Notes: a model not told the origin generated them from the letters alone. A stretch of 29,509 nt of DNA from Sphingobacteriaceae bacterium UBA6709 (GCA_002454425.1 DKIV01000049.1:26771-56279); one strand, 5' to 3'; numbered from the stretch's first letter, positions 15,948-24,808 are shown. Numbers and translations: made by a program.

Positions 15948-17006
15948 ATGGCAAAATTAAATTTCGGTGGGGTTGAAGAAAATGTAGTAACCCGCGAAGA
16001 GTTTCCACTATCAAAAGCTCAGGACGTCCTAAAGAACGAAACTATCGCAGTTATCGGATATGGCGTACAAGGCCCAGGACAGGCACTTAACCAAAAAGAT
16101 AACGGAATTAATGTTATCGTTGGTCAGCGTAAAGATTCTAAAAGCTGGGATAAAGCTGTACGCGACGGATTTGTACCGGGCGAAACTCTTTTTGAAATTG
16201 AGGAAGCCTTAGAAAAAGGAACCATCATCTGCTATCTGCTAAGTGATGCAGCACAGATCGAATTATGGCCAACAGTAAAGAAACACCTTACTGCAGGAAA
16301 GGCATTATACTTCTCCCATGGTTTCGGTATCACATTCAACGAGCAAACAGGTATCATCCCTCCTGCTGATGTGGATGTGTTCCTCGTGGCACCGAAAGGT
16401 TCCGGAACATCATTGCGCAGAATGTTCCTCGAAGGACGTGGTCTTAACTCAAGCTACGCCATTTTCCAGGATGCTACCGGTAAAGCTTTTGACCGCGTTA
16501 TCGCCTTAGGTATCGCTGTTGGTAGTGGTTACCTGTTCGAAACAGATTTCAAGAAAGAAGTATTCAGTGATCTTACAGGAGAGCGTGGTACGCTTATGGG
16601 CTGTATCCAGGGAATCTTCGCTGCTCAGTACGAAGTACTAAGAAGTAAAGGACATACGCCATCCGAAGCATTCAACGAAACTGTTGAGGAACTTACTCAG
16701 TCATTAATGCCATTAGTTGCTGAAAATGGAATGGATTGGATGTACGCTAACTGTTCAACTACAGCACAGCGCGGCGCCCTCGACTGGTGGAAGAAATTTA
16801 AAGATGCTACCAAGCCAGTGTTCGAAGAGCTTTATGACAGTGTTGCTACCGGTAAGGAATCACAACGTTCTATTGACCTTAACAGCCAGCCTGACTACCG
16901 CGTGAAACTGGAAGCAGAGCTTACAGAACTTCGCGAAAGCGAATTATGGCAGGCAGGAAAAACTGTAAGAAGCCTTCGTCCGGAAAATCAATCCGTAGAA
17001 GCATAA
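15948..17006 (+). CDS. ilvC: Ketol-acid reductoisomerase, fungal-like form
   Basis: Mg- and NADPH-dependent isomeroreductase, the second common step of isoleucine/valine synthesis. It has 352 residues. The Rossmann motif G-Y-G-V-Q-G is at 37-42 and a phosphate-binding stretch R-K-D-S-K-S at 61-66. S-H-G-F-G-I-T-F starts at 123, and the metal ligands are D208 and E212 (S-D-L-T-G-E-R-G). The C-terminal half (for example EAFNETVEE, CSTTAQRGALDW, NSQPDYR, LRPEN) closely resembles the yeast mitochondrial Ilv5 sequence as I remember it, more than E. coli IlvC. It lies 60 bases after ilvN; a UUCG hairpin separates it from leuC. Confidence 0.97.
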   Translation: MAKLNFGGVEENVVTREEFPLSKAQDVLKNETIAVIGYGVQGPGQALNQKDNGINVIVGQRKDSKSWDKAVRDGFVPGETLFEIEEALEKGTIICYLLSDAAQIELWPTVKKHLTAGKALYFSHGFGITFNEQTGIIPPADVDVFLVAPKGSGTSLRRMFLEGRGLNSSYAIFQDATGKAFDRVIALGIAVGSGYLFETDFKKEVFSDLTGERGTLMGCIQGIFAAQYEVLRSKGHTPSEAFNETVEELTQSLMPLVAENGMDWMYANCSTTAQRGALDWWKKFKDATKPVFEELYDSVATGKESQRSIDLNSQPDYRVKLEAELTELRESELWQAGKTVRSLRPENQSVEA

Positions 17007-17031
17007 TATACAAACAGCTATATAAACAAGT

Positions 17032-17051
17032 CCTCTGCCTTCGGGCAGGGG
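17032..17051 (+). other. UUCG-tetraloop hairpin between ilvC and leuC
   Basis: CCTCTGCC (17032-17039) pairs with GGCAGGGG (17044-17051; one G-U) around TTCG with a C-G closing pair, the extra-stable C(UUCG)G form. No T run follows, so it is more likely an RNA stability or processing element than a terminator. It ends 24 bases before leuC. Confidence 0.7.
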
Positions 17052-17075
17052 CTTATTCAGTTCACTTTACAGGGC

Positions 17076-18491
17076 ATGGGAAAAACACTTTTTGACAAAG
17101 TTTGGGATGCGCATGTCGTCAGTAGCAAAGACGGCTTTCCCGACATCATTTACATTGATACACATTTCATTCATGAGGTAACCAGTCCTCAAGCTTTTGA
17201 CGGACTAAGAAAACGGGGACTTCCTGTTTTCCGCCCTCAACAGACCGTTGCTACGGCTGACCATAACGTACCCACATTAAACCAGCACCTCCCTATAAAG
17301 GAGGAATTATCACGATACCAGGTAGATACCCTTACACGTAACTGCGAAGAATTCGGCATAGAACTCTTCGGCCTTGGACATCCTTATCAGGGCATAGTAC
17401 ATGTAATAGGTCCTGAACTTGGCGTAACCGTTCCGGGAAAAACGTATGTATGCGGCGATAGCCACACGTCAACTCACGGAGCTTTCGGATCCATTGCTTT
17501 CGGCATCGGAACCTCGCAGGTAGAACAGGTGATGGCTACGCAATGTCTGCTTCAGTCGCGTCCAAAGCGTATGAAGATTGAAGTAAATGGTACCTTAAAA
17601 AAGGGTGTAACGTCCAAAGACATCATCTTATATATTATCTCAAAGATTTCTGCTGCCGGAGGTACCGGATACTTTGTAGAATATGCGGGAGACACCATTC
17701 GCTCATTGAGTATGGAAGCGCGCATGACCATCTGTAACATGAGCATCGAAATGGGTGCACGCGGCGGACTTATCGCTCCTGATGACATCACTTTTAACTA
17801 TGTTAAGGGACGTGAATATGCGCCGAAGGGGGAAGCCTGGGATGACGCTGTTGCCTATTGGAAGACTTTATATTCAGACGCTGACGCTCAGTTCGATAAG
17901 GAATATTATTTCGACGCGGCAGACATCGAGCCCATGATCACCTATGGCACTAACCCAGGCATGGGTATCGGCGTAACACAAAATGTTCCGGCTGTAGCAT
18001 CTATAGAAAAACAGGAGCAGCCATCCTATGTAAAAGCACTAAACTACATGGGGCTTAATGAAGACGAGAAGTTGCTGGGAAAAGACATTGACTACGTCTT
18101 TATCGGAAGCTGCACCAATAGCCGCATTGAAGATCTGCGTCAGGTAGCAGAATTTATGCAGGGACGCCACAAGGCCGACAACGTCACTGTATGGATTGTC
18201 CCAGGATCCAAACAAGTACAAAAGCAAGCCATAGAAGAGGGTCTTGATAAGATCTTTGAATCGGCAGGTTTTGGTCTTCGTGAACCGGGATGCAGTGCTT
18301 GTCTGGGAATGAACGAAGATAAGATTCCAGCAGGCAAATATTGCGTTTCCACCTCTAACAGAAATTTTGAAGGACGTCAGGGTCCAAATTCAAGAACGTT
18401 CCTTGCTAGTCCGCTTACCGCCGCGGCCGCTGCAGTTACCGGGAAAGTTACTGATGTTAGGTCATTACTTGAAGCACCCGAGTTAGTTTAA
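17076..18491 (+). CDS. leuC: 3-isopropylmalate dehydratase large subunit
   Basis: Aconitase-family isomerase subunit, 2-isopropylmalate to 3-isopropylmalate, with a [4Fe-4S] cluster. It has 471 residues, standard length. Cluster cysteines are C346 (G-S-C-T-N-S-R), C406 and C409 (C-S-A-C-L-G-M-N). The D-T-H-F-I-H-E-V-T-S-P-Q-A-F and G-D-S-H-T-S-T-H-G-A-F blocks are intact. It opens the leucine half of the operon and is followed by its partner leuD 37 bases later, with a hairpin in the gap. Confidence 0.97.
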   Translation: MGKTLFDKVWDAHVVSSKDGFPDIIYIDTHFIHEVTSPQAFDGLRKRGLPVFRPQQTVATADHNVPTLNQHLPIKEELSRYQVDTLTRNCEEFGIELFGLGHPYQGIVHVIGPELGVTVPGKTYVCGDSHTSTHGAFGSIAFGIGTSQVEQVMATQCLLQSRPKRMKIEVNGTLKKGVTSKDIILYIISKISAAGGTGYFVEYAGDTIRSLSMEARMTICNMSIEMGARGGLIAPDDITFNYVKGREYAPKGEAWDDAVAYWKTLYSDADAQFDKEYYFDAADIEPMITYGTNPGMGIGVTQNVPAVASIEKQEQPSYVKALNYMGLNEDEKLLGKDIDYVFIGSCTNSRIEDLRQVAEFMQGRHKADNVTVWIVPGSKQVQKQAIEEGLDKIFESAGFGLREPGCSACLGMNEDKIPAGKYCVSTSNRNFEGRQGPNSRTFLASPLTAAAAAVTGKVTDVRSLLEAPELV

Positions 18492-18499
18492 AATTTTGA

Positions 18500-18516
18500 T
18501 GGCAGCAACACTGCCA
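18500..18516 (+). other. Hairpin between leuC and leuD
   Basis: TGGCAG (18500-18505) and CTGCCA (18511-18516) form a 6-bp stem with a 5-nt loop. No T run follows. It fills half of the 37-base spacer. Confidence 0.5.
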
Positions 18517-18528
18517 AACGAATAACAT

Positions 18529-19116
18529 ATGGCAACTAAAACATTCAAACATCTTGTTTCCAGCGTAGTTCCTGTAAACATTGAAAATATTGATACCGAC
18601 CAGATCATTCCCGCTCGCTTTTTAAAAGCGACGACCAGAGAAGGCTTCGGTAATAACCTCTTCCGCGACTGGCGTTTTGACGAACAGGGACAACCCAAGA
18701 GCGACTTCATTCTCAACGACCCTACCTACAGCGGCAAAATATTAGTCGCCGGTAAAAACTTCGGCTGCGGCAGTAGTCGCGAGCATGCCGCCTGGGCAAT
18801 CTCCGATGCCGGTTTTGATGTGGTTGTAAGCAGCTTTTTCGCCGATATCTTCAAAGGTAACGCCCTCAATAATGGCCTGCTACCGGTACAGGTAAGCGAC
18901 GCATTCCTCGCCGGCATCTTTGATGCTGTCGCCAACGATGCCGCTGCCGAGCTTGAGGTGGATCTTGAAAAGCAGATCATCAAGAATCTGAGCACTGGCG
19001 AAGAAGAATCCTTTGAAATAAACCCATACAAAAAAGCCTGTCTGATCAATGGCTATGATGACATCGACTTCATCCTTAGTCATAAAGAGCAGATTGAAGC
19101 ATTTGAATTAAGATAA
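18529..19116 (+). CDS. leuD: 3-isopropylmalate dehydratase small subunit
   Basis: Swivel-domain subunit that completes the LeuC active site. It has 195 residues, typical. The signature V-N-I-E-N-I-D-T-D-Q-I-I-P-A-R-F is near the N terminus (about 17-32), and G-C-G-S-S-R-E-H-A-A-W-A (residues about 80-91) is the substrate-binding loop. It lies between leuC and leuB on the same strand, as expected for an obligate partner. Confidence 0.97.
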   Translation: MATKTFKHLVSSVVPVNIENIDTDQIIPARFLKATTREGFGNNLFRDWRFDEQGQPKSDFILNDPTYSGKILVAGKNFGCGSSREHAAWAISDAGFDVVVSSFFADIFKGNALNNGLLPVQVSDAFLAGIFDAVANDAAAELEVDLEKQIIKNLSTGEEESFEINPYKKACLINGYDDIDFILSHKEQIEAFELR

Positions 19117-19124
19117 ATAATTTC

Positions 19125-19142
19125 AGGGTCCTCAGCGACCCT
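19125..19142 (+). other. Hairpin between leuD and leuB
   Basis: AGGGTC (19125-19130) pairs with GACCCT (19137-19142) around a 6-nt loop. No T run follows. It begins 9 bases after the leuD stop. Confidence 0.5.
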
Positions 19143-19155
19143 CAATATAAAAGCA

Positions 19156-20250
19156 ATGGCATTAAAGAAAAACATACTGGTAATTCCCGGAGATGGCATC
19201 GGCAGCGAAGTTACCACCTGGGGAAAGGCAGTACTTGAACAAATAGCCGCCGACTATGGCCACGAGTTTAGCTTCGATGACGCTCTTATGGGGCACGTGG
19301 CTATTGAGGCTACGGGCAACCCTTTACCGGATATCACGCTTGATAAGGCACGTCAAAGCGATGCTATCTTATTCGGCGCCGTGGGCCACGCCATGTATGA
19401 CAATGATCCCTCGCTTAAAGTGCGTCCGGAACAGGGTCTTCTGAAAATACGTAAAGAACTTGGCCTCTATGCCAATCTACGTCCAATACTTCTCTTTGAC
19501 GAACTTCTTGACGCTTCAAGCTTGAAGCCCGAAATTCTCAAAGGCACCGATATTCTCTTCTTCCGTGAGCTTACTGGAGATGTTTACTTCGGCGAAAAAA
19601 GCAGAAGTGACGACAGAAACTGGGCCTCTGATCTTATGAATTACCATCGCTATGAGGTTGAGCGCATCGCACGGAAGGCCTTCCAGGCCGCCCAGGCCAG
19701 ACAAAAGAAGCTTTGCTCCGTAGATAAAGCCAATGTATTGGAAACATCAAGACTATGGCGTGAAGTGGTGCAGGAGATCGCTAAGGAGTTTCCTGACGTT
19801 GAAACAGAACATATGTTTATAGATAATGCGGCGATGCAGCTGGTAAAGAATCCGCGCAAGTTTGACGTCGTTCTTACGGCAAATCTCTTCGGCGACATTC
19901 TTACGGACGAAGCATCGCAAATCGCAGGATCTATGGGTATGCTTGCTTCTGCCTCTATTGGCGAAGGTACCGGGTTCTTCGAACCTATTCACGGCTCCGC
20001 GCATGACATTGCAGGGCAGAACAAAGCAAATCCACTAGCCTCCATCTTATCTGCCGCTCTAATGCTTGAGATAGGTTTCGGACTAAAGGAGGAAGCCGAC
20101 CGCGTAACAGCTGCCGTTGACGAGGCCTTGAAACAAGGTTTCAGAACCGGCGACATTGCCAACGATAGTACCCCTGCCGACAAGATCCTTGGAACAGATG
20201 CCATGGGGCAAAAAGTTCTGGAATACCTTAAACAGCAGGTCAACGCATAA
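19156..20250 (+). CDS. leuB: 3-isopropylmalate dehydrogenase
   Basis: NAD-dependent oxidative decarboxylase, 3-isopropylmalate to 4-methyl-2-oxopentanoate. It has 364 residues, standard. The N-terminal I-P-G-D-G-I-G-S-E-V is at about 9-18. The substrate arginines lie in R-K-E-L-G-L-Y-A-N-L-R-P, and R-E-L-T-G-D-V-Y-F-G is present. The metal and cofactor region has N-L-F-G-D-I-L-T-D-E and E-P-I-H-G-S-A-H-D-I-A-G. LeuB is favoured over isocitrate dehydrogenase by these blocks and by its place between leuD and leuA. Confidence 0.96.
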   Translation: MALKKNILVIPGDGIGSEVTTWGKAVLEQIAADYGHEFSFDDALMGHVAIEATGNPLPDITLDKARQSDAILFGAVGHAMYDNDPSLKVRPEQGLLKIRKELGLYANLRPILLFDELLDASSLKPEILKGTDILFFRELTGDVYFGEKSRSDDRNWASDLMNYHRYEVERIARKAFQAAQARQKKLCSVDKANVLETSRLWREVVQEIAKEFPDVETEHMFIDNAAMQLVKNPRKFDVVLTANLFGDILTDEASQIAGSMGMLASASIGEGTGFFEPIHGSAHDIAGQNKANPLASILSAALMLEIGFGLKEEADRVTAAVDEALKQGFRTGDIANDSTPADKILGTDAMGQKVLEYLKQQVNA

Positions 20251-20260
20251 GCCTCGTAAC

Positions 20261-20288
20261 GGGAGAGCATAGCTGCGGCAGCTCTCCC
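20261..20288 (+). other. Hairpin between leuB and leuA
   Basis: GGGAGAGC (20261-20268) and GCTCTCCC (20281-20288) form a perfect 8-bp stem with a 12-nt loop. ATTAAGG follows, with no T run, so it is not a standard terminator. It begins 10 bases after the leuB stop. Confidence 0.6.
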
Positions 20289-20342
20289 ATTAAGGCTAAG
20301 GAAGTAACATTATTCAACAACCACTAACAAAAAGACATACTC

Positions 20343-21506
20343 ATGTTGCACGATCCGAACCGCATTTATATATTCGACACTACGCTACGCGATGGTGAAC
20401 AGGTACCTGGATGTCAGCTTACCACAGCTGAAAAAGTTGAAATCGCGGTCGAGCTTGAAGCTCTGGGCGTCGACATCATTGAAGCAGGTTTCCCTATTTC
20501 AAGTCCCGGCGACTTCCAAAGCGTTGTGGAAATATCCAAAGCAGTAAAAAATCCTACCATCTGCGCGCTCACCCGGGCAAACAAAAACGATATCGATGTC
20601 GCCGTTGAAGCACTGAAATTCGCTAAGCATCCGCGTATTCATACCGGTATTGGCGCTTCAGACATGCACATTAAATATAAGTTCAACAGTACACGCGAAG
20701 ACATTCTCGCTAAAGGAGTAGAAGCTGTACGTTACGCTAAGAAGTTCGTTGAGGACGTCGAGTTCTATGCGGAAGACGCGGGGCGCGCGGACCTTCCTTA
20801 CCTGGCGCAGATGATTGAAGCGGTAATTGCTGCCGGCGCTACAGTAGTAAATATCCCTGACACGAATGGCTATTGCCTGCCTAGCCAATATGGCAGCAAA
20901 ATACACTACTTAAAAGAACACGTCAAAAATATTGATCAGGCTATAATTTCCGTACATTGCCATAACGATCTGGGACTGGCAACAGCTAATGCTATTGCCG
21001 GCGTTCAATTCGGCGCGCGTCAGATTGAATGTACTATTAACGGTATCGGCGAGCGTGCCGGAAATACCTCGATGGAAGAGGTGGTCATGATCTTAAAAAC
21101 ACATGGCGACTTAGGTTTACATACGGGTATTAATACCAGGAAGTTCTATGACTTAAGTTGCAAGGTTAGCAGCATGATGAATATGCCCGTACAGCCCAAT
21201 AAGGCTATCATCGGAAATAACGCATTTTCTCACAGCTCTGGCATCCATCAGGATGGTTTCCTGAAAAATCGCGAGAACTACGAAATCATCAGACCTGAAG
21301 AAGTGGGCTTTCCAGATGCATCTATTGTATTAACTGCCCGTAGTGGCCGTCATGCATTGAAGTTCCACCTCGATCGTTTAGGACACCATCTTGACAAGCA
21401 GGAACTGGATATCGCGTATAAAAAATTCCTCGAGCTGGCAGATCAAAAGAAAGAGATCACTGATCAGGATCTTCAGGGTCTGGTAGTTCGCGAAGCAATA
21501 AAATAA
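20343..21506 (+). CDS. leuA: 2-isopropylmalate synthase, short form
   Basis: Condenses acetyl-CoA with 2-oxoisovalerate, the committed leucine step. The DRE-TIM catalytic domain shows D12-T-T-L-R-D-G-E-Q20, G-F-P-I-S-S-P-G-D-F (49-58) and metal ligands H205/H207 in H-C-H-N-D-L-G-L-A. G-I-G-E-R-A-G-N-T follows at 234-242. It has 387 residues, about 120-130 fewer than E. coli LeuA; the C-terminal LeuA dimer/allosteric domain is missing although the reading frame ends naturally. Leucine inhibition by the usual route is therefore unlikely. Homocitrate or citramalate synthase are alternatives, but the leucine-operon context favours LeuA. ilvA follows only 6 bases later. Confidence 0.92.
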   Translation: MLHDPNRIYIFDTTLRDGEQVPGCQLTTAEKVEIAVELEALGVDIIEAGFPISSPGDFQSVVEISKAVKNPTICALTRANKNDIDVAVEALKFAKHPRIHTGIGASDMHIKYKFNSTREDILAKGVEAVRYAKKFVEDVEFYAEDAGRADLPYLAQMIEAVIAAGATVVNIPDTNGYCLPSQYGSKIHYLKEHVKNIDQAIISVHCHNDLGLATANAIAGVQFGARQIECTINGIGERAGNTSMEEVVMILKTHGDLGLHTGINTRKFYDLSCKVSSMMNMPVQPNKAIIGNNAFSHSSGIHQDGFLKNRENYEIIRPEEVGFPDASIVLTARSGRHALKFHLDRLGHHLDKQELDIAYKKFLELADQKKEITDQDLQGLVVREAIK

Positions 21507-21512
21507 GTTTTC

Positions 21513-22763
21513 ATGGATACTGAATTAAAAGTTAATCTCGATTTCGCCGAAGCCTCTAACAGGCTCAGCGGCGAAGTCAAGAGGACTCCCCTCGAGTACA
21601 ACAAACGTCTTTCTGAGAAATACGGCTGCGAGATCTATCTGAAAAGAGAAGATCAGCAGATTGTACGCTCTTACAAATTACGCGGAGCACTCAACAAGAT
21701 CAGCTCCTTGCCGGCAGAACAGCTTCAAAAAGGCGTTGTATGCGCCAGCGCTGGCAACCACGCCCAAGGTTTCGCATACTCCTGCAATAAACTCGGCGTA
21801 CGCGGCGTAGTCTTCATGCCCGAAATTACCCCACGGCAAAAGGTCAAGCAAACGGAAATGTTCGGCAATGGCAACATTGAAATTGTTCTCGTTGGCGATA
21901 CTTTTGACGACTGCCTCAAGGAGGCCTTAGACTACACAACCACTCATGAAATGACTTTCATTCCGCCTTTTGACGACCAAAAGATCGTCGAAGGACAAGG
22001 AACTGTAGCCGTAGAAGTGCTTGAAGACCTCCCCGACCTTGATGTTTTCATTGTTCCTATTGGCGGCGGCGGACTGGCAGCAGGTACCGGAAACTTCCTG
22101 AAAACGCATAACCCGGCGATCCAGATTATTGGAACAGAGCCACAGGGTGCCCCCTCCATGACACGGGCATTAAAAGCCGGTGGTCCTATTTCGCTGGATA
22201 GCATCAACCGCTTTGTGGATGGCGCCGCTGTAAAACGTATCGGCGAATTAACATTCAGCCTTTGTAAAGATATCCTTGATGACGTCATCCTCATTCCCGA
22301 GGGAAAGGTATGCTCTTCAATTCTCCGTCTTTACAACGAAGACGCCATTGTTGTTGAGCCTGCCGGCGCATTGTCTGTAGCGGCGCTCGACTTCTGTAAA
22401 GACAAAATTAAAGGCAAGAAGGTGGTTTGCGTTATCAGCGGTGGCAATAACGATATCGACAGGATGCAGGAGATTAAAGAGCTCTCCCTTCTTTACGAAG
22501 GACTAAAGCACTATTTCGTTATCCGTTTCCCACAACGCCCGGGAGCGCTGAAGATGTTTGTAAATAATGTCTTAGGTCCCGGCGACGATATTACACGCTT
22601 TGAATTTATAAAGAAAACAGAGCGTGAAAGTGGTCCGGCATTAGTAGGCATTGAGCTGAAAAACGCGGAAGATTATGCCGCGCTGATTCAAAGAATGGAA
22701 GCTTATAAATTCGACTATAAGTCCCTTAATCAAGATCAGACGCTATTCGAATATCTTGTTTAA
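21513..22763 (+). CDS. ilvA: Threonine dehydratase (deaminase), biosynthetic
   Basis: PLP enzyme that turns threonine into 2-oxobutanoate and ammonia, the entry to isoleucine. It has 416 residues. The PLP lysine is K55 in R-S-Y-K-L-R-G-A and the phosphate-binding loop G-G-G-G-L starts at 184. One ACT-like regulatory domain (about 325-416, beginning near HYFVIRFPQRPGALK) follows, as in Bacillus IlvA; E. coli IlvA has two. Isoleucine inhibition is plausible. It is the last gene of the operon, 6 bases after leuA and so probably translationally coupled, and ends at a strong inverted repeat. Confidence 0.96.
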   Translation: MDTELKVNLDFAEASNRLSGEVKRTPLEYNKRLSEKYGCEIYLKREDQQIVRSYKLRGALNKISSLPAEQLQKGVVCASAGNHAQGFAYSCNKLGVRGVVFMPEITPRQKVKQTEMFGNGNIEIVLVGDTFDDCLKEALDYTTTHEMTFIPPFDDQKIVEGQGTVAVEVLEDLPDLDVFIVPIGGGGLAAGTGNFLKTHNPAIQIIGTEPQGAPSMTRALKAGGPISLDSINRFVDGAAVKRIGELTFSLCKDILDDVILIPEGKVCSSILRLYNEDAIVVEPAGALSVAALDFCKDKIKGKKVVCVISGGNNDIDRMQEIKELSLLYEGLKHYFVIRFPQRPGALKMFVNNVLGPGDDITRFEFIKKTERESGPALVGIELKNAEDYAALIQRMEAYKFDYKSLNQDQTLFEYLV

Positions 22764-22767
22764 TAAC

Positions 22768-22813
22768 CTCGGGAAGATCTGCTCAGACAATATGTCCGGA
22801 AGATCTTCCCGAG
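22768..22813. terminator. Hairpin ending the ilv-leu operon / ABC gene
   Basis: A perfect 13-bp inverted repeat, CTCGGGAAGATCT (22768-22780) with AGATCTTCCCGAG (22801-22813), and a 20-nt loop between converging genes. The T tail is poor on both strands, so efficiency as an intrinsic terminator is uncertain. Confidence 0.65.
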
Positions 22814-22834
22814 CTTTACCACTAGTAATATTCC

Positions 22835-23884
22835 TTACTTATTCGCGTCAACAATCGCTGAAGAGCTCATCTCTAAAGGAATGTAGCTCGTAAACGCTAG
22901 CGTTACATATCCTCCCTTGGATAAGCCGCTCCCTGAACTTACCATAACCAGATCGCCCACCGGAGTGCTTATTATCAACTCCTGATAAAAGCCCTTAAAG
23001 AACACTTCCTTAACTTTATAAGCTGTGGCAGCAGCGGACTCGTCCGCCTGGATATGCTCCGGATAAAGAAGTACATGGCTCATCTCTGATACGATGCCCA
23101 ATGTTAGCGCCTCAGCAGACGTAAGAACATTGCTGTTGGCTAAAAGCTTAGCTGTATATATATCATGGGGCTGACGATAGAGCTGCTGTGGATCTCCCCG
23201 CTCAACAATAGCACCATTACGTAAAATGATCAGCTCATCCGCCATAGACAGACAATCCAATGGATCATGTGATACCAAAACGATGGTTATTCCCAAATAG
23301 CGGGCCATTCTTCTGATATCGGCACGAAGCTCCGTTTTCAGGATCGCGTCAACCTGACTGAATGGCTCATCAAGCAACAGCACTTCCGGATCTTTAATAA
23401 TAGCCCTCGCAATAGCCACCCGTTGTTGTTCGCCCCCACTCAAATCCACGGCTCTCTTTTCAGCTAAATGATCAATCTTCAGAAATTCCATCAACTCAAA
23501 AGTCTTCTGCTTCTTAGCCTTAATATCTGTGTTGGGCAACAGCGAAGCGATATTGTCATATACCTTTGCGTAAACATTCAGATTAAAATCCTGTGAAACG
23601 GTCTTCACAAGCTTATGCCCGGGAATCAACGGATTCTCTTCCGGAATAATGTCCTCATCATAAATCAGCACTCTTCCATCATCCGGACGCATGTAACCAG
23701 CCAAAAGCTTCAACAAAGTACTCTTCCCACTACCACTTTCTCCAGCAACTACGGTAACCTTGCCCTTGCTAATTTTAAGATCGGTTTTCCTTAATCCCGC
23801 AAAAGGAGATTCGGAGTACATCTTAGATGCTCCTTTTAATTCTAGAATAGTGGAAGCCCCTGAAGCAACTGGTATTTCTGACAT
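22835..23884 (-). CDS. ABC transporter ATP-binding protein with C-terminal TOBE-like domain (orphan)
   Basis: From the preferred ATG at 23884 the protein has 349 residues. The nucleotide-binding domain has Walker A G-E-S-G-S-G-K-S-T (48-56), Q loop S-Q-D-F, signature L-S-G-G-E-Q-Q-R-V (148-156), Walker B V-L-L-L-D-E-P (168-174) and switch histidine H206. Residues about 260-345 look like the TOBE extension of importer ATPases (polyamine, iron or phosphonate type). The open frame extends 24 codons further up to 23956, but those residues do not look like an ABC N terminus. No permease or binding-protein gene is nearby, so the substrate is unknown. Confidence 0.85.
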   Translation of the reverse strand: MSEIPVASGASTILELKGASKMYSESPFAGLRKTDLKISKGKVTVVAGESGSGKSTLLKLLAGYMRPDDGRVLIYDEDIIPEENPLIPGHKLVKTVSQDFNLNVYAKVYDNIASLLPNTDIKAKKQKTFELMEFLKIDHLAEKRAVDLSGGEQQRVAIARAIIKDPEVLLLDEPFSQVDAILKTELRADIRRMARYLGITIVLVSHDPLDCLSMADELIILRNGAIVERGDPQQLYRQPHDIYTAKLLANSNVLTSAEALTLGIVSEMSHVLLYPEHIQADESAAATAYKVKEVFFKGFYQELIISTPVGDLVMVSSGSGLSKGGYVTLAFTSYIPLEMSSSAIVDANK

Positions 23885-24058
23885 ATACGGAGATGTAATT
23901 ATTAAGTCGCAAACTTCTGAATTTATTTCTAATTGGGCTAGCGCAGGTTCTGGCAAGCGGAAAAAACTACAATCGAAAGATATATAATGCCCGGCAGGTA
24001 TCCATTATCGTCAAAACCCTATGGCCAGACAGATGTTTATCCTATGTAATCGCGGCGC

Positions 24059-24808
24059 ATGAAACAACAATACGTATCATCATTTTTGCATAATAACCGG
24101 TCTTTCTGGATTTACCATTACCCCGAACGTCCTTCTGACACTGTCAGCCGTCATACTTATATCTACCTGCTGGATGGTGAAACCTTATTTAAAAAGGCGA
24201 TGAAAGCACTGCGATGCATAGATCCCACGGCGAACAGGCAATATCACCTGGTATTGCTCGGAAATAAGGAATCGAGAGTACACGACTATACATTTGAACA
24301 GTCGCAGCAAGCGCCTTTTCTGAGTGCCAGGGAACTTCAGGCAACCGGCGGCGGCGAAGACTTCGCCATGTTTCTGGAAAGGGAGCTTATCCCCGCGGTA
24401 GAAGGCGCTGACATGGCTAGTCATGAGCGTTGTATCATCGGCCACTCCTTAGGCGGATTAGAAGCCCTGCACATGCTCATTCGCCATGGCCAGCTCTTCA
24501 ATGCCTGTATCGCCATCGAACCCAGCGTATGGTTCAAGCAATCGAAAATCCTGCGGAAATTCAACAGCTTCCTGCACAGCAAAAGAAACATCGCTACGCG
24601 ATTATTCGTTGCCGCAGCCAATAATCGCAGCAAGCGTAAACATACCGTGCTTCCCCTACGTCAACTGGTGCATACCTTAAGGCAAAACAAACATAAAATT
24701 AATAGCCGCACGGTTTATTATAAACACTTGCAACATTTCAGCGTTGTTCCCGCCGCCATGGTCGAAGCAATCCGCTGGCTGGCCCGCACCGAGAAACATA
24801 CTTTATAA
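24059..24808 (+). CDS. Alpha/beta hydrolase, esterase D / enterochelin-esterase-like
   Basis: A 249-residue putative serine esterase of the PF00756-like group. The nucleophile is S130 in G-H-S-L-G-G, a candidate catalytic histidine is H226 (H-L-Q-H-F-S-V), and an early L-L-D-G-E block (38-42) is typical of this family. No signal peptide is visible, so it is probably cytoplasmic. Relatives include siderophore esterases and S-formylglutathione hydrolases; nothing here fixes the substrate. It diverges from the ABC ATPase across 174 bases, which might hint at shared control. Confidence 0.8.
   Translation: MKQQYVSSFLHNNRSFWIYHYPERPSDTVSRHTYIYLLDGETLFKKAMKALRCIDPTANRQYHLVLLGNKESRVHDYTFEQSQQAPFLSARELQATGGGEDFAMFLERELIPAVEGADMASHERCIIGHSLGGLEALHMLIRHGQLFNACIAIEPSVWFKQSKILRKFNSFLHSKRNIATRLFVAAANNRSKRKHTVLPLRQLVHTLRQNKHKINSRTVYYKHLQHFSVVPAAMVEAIRWLARTEKHTL

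Noticed and set aside
17032..17051. Terminator splitting the ilv and leu genes
   Set aside because: The hairpin is stable but is followed by CTTATTCAG, not a T run, and leuC follows after 24 bases; treated as an RNA element within one operon.
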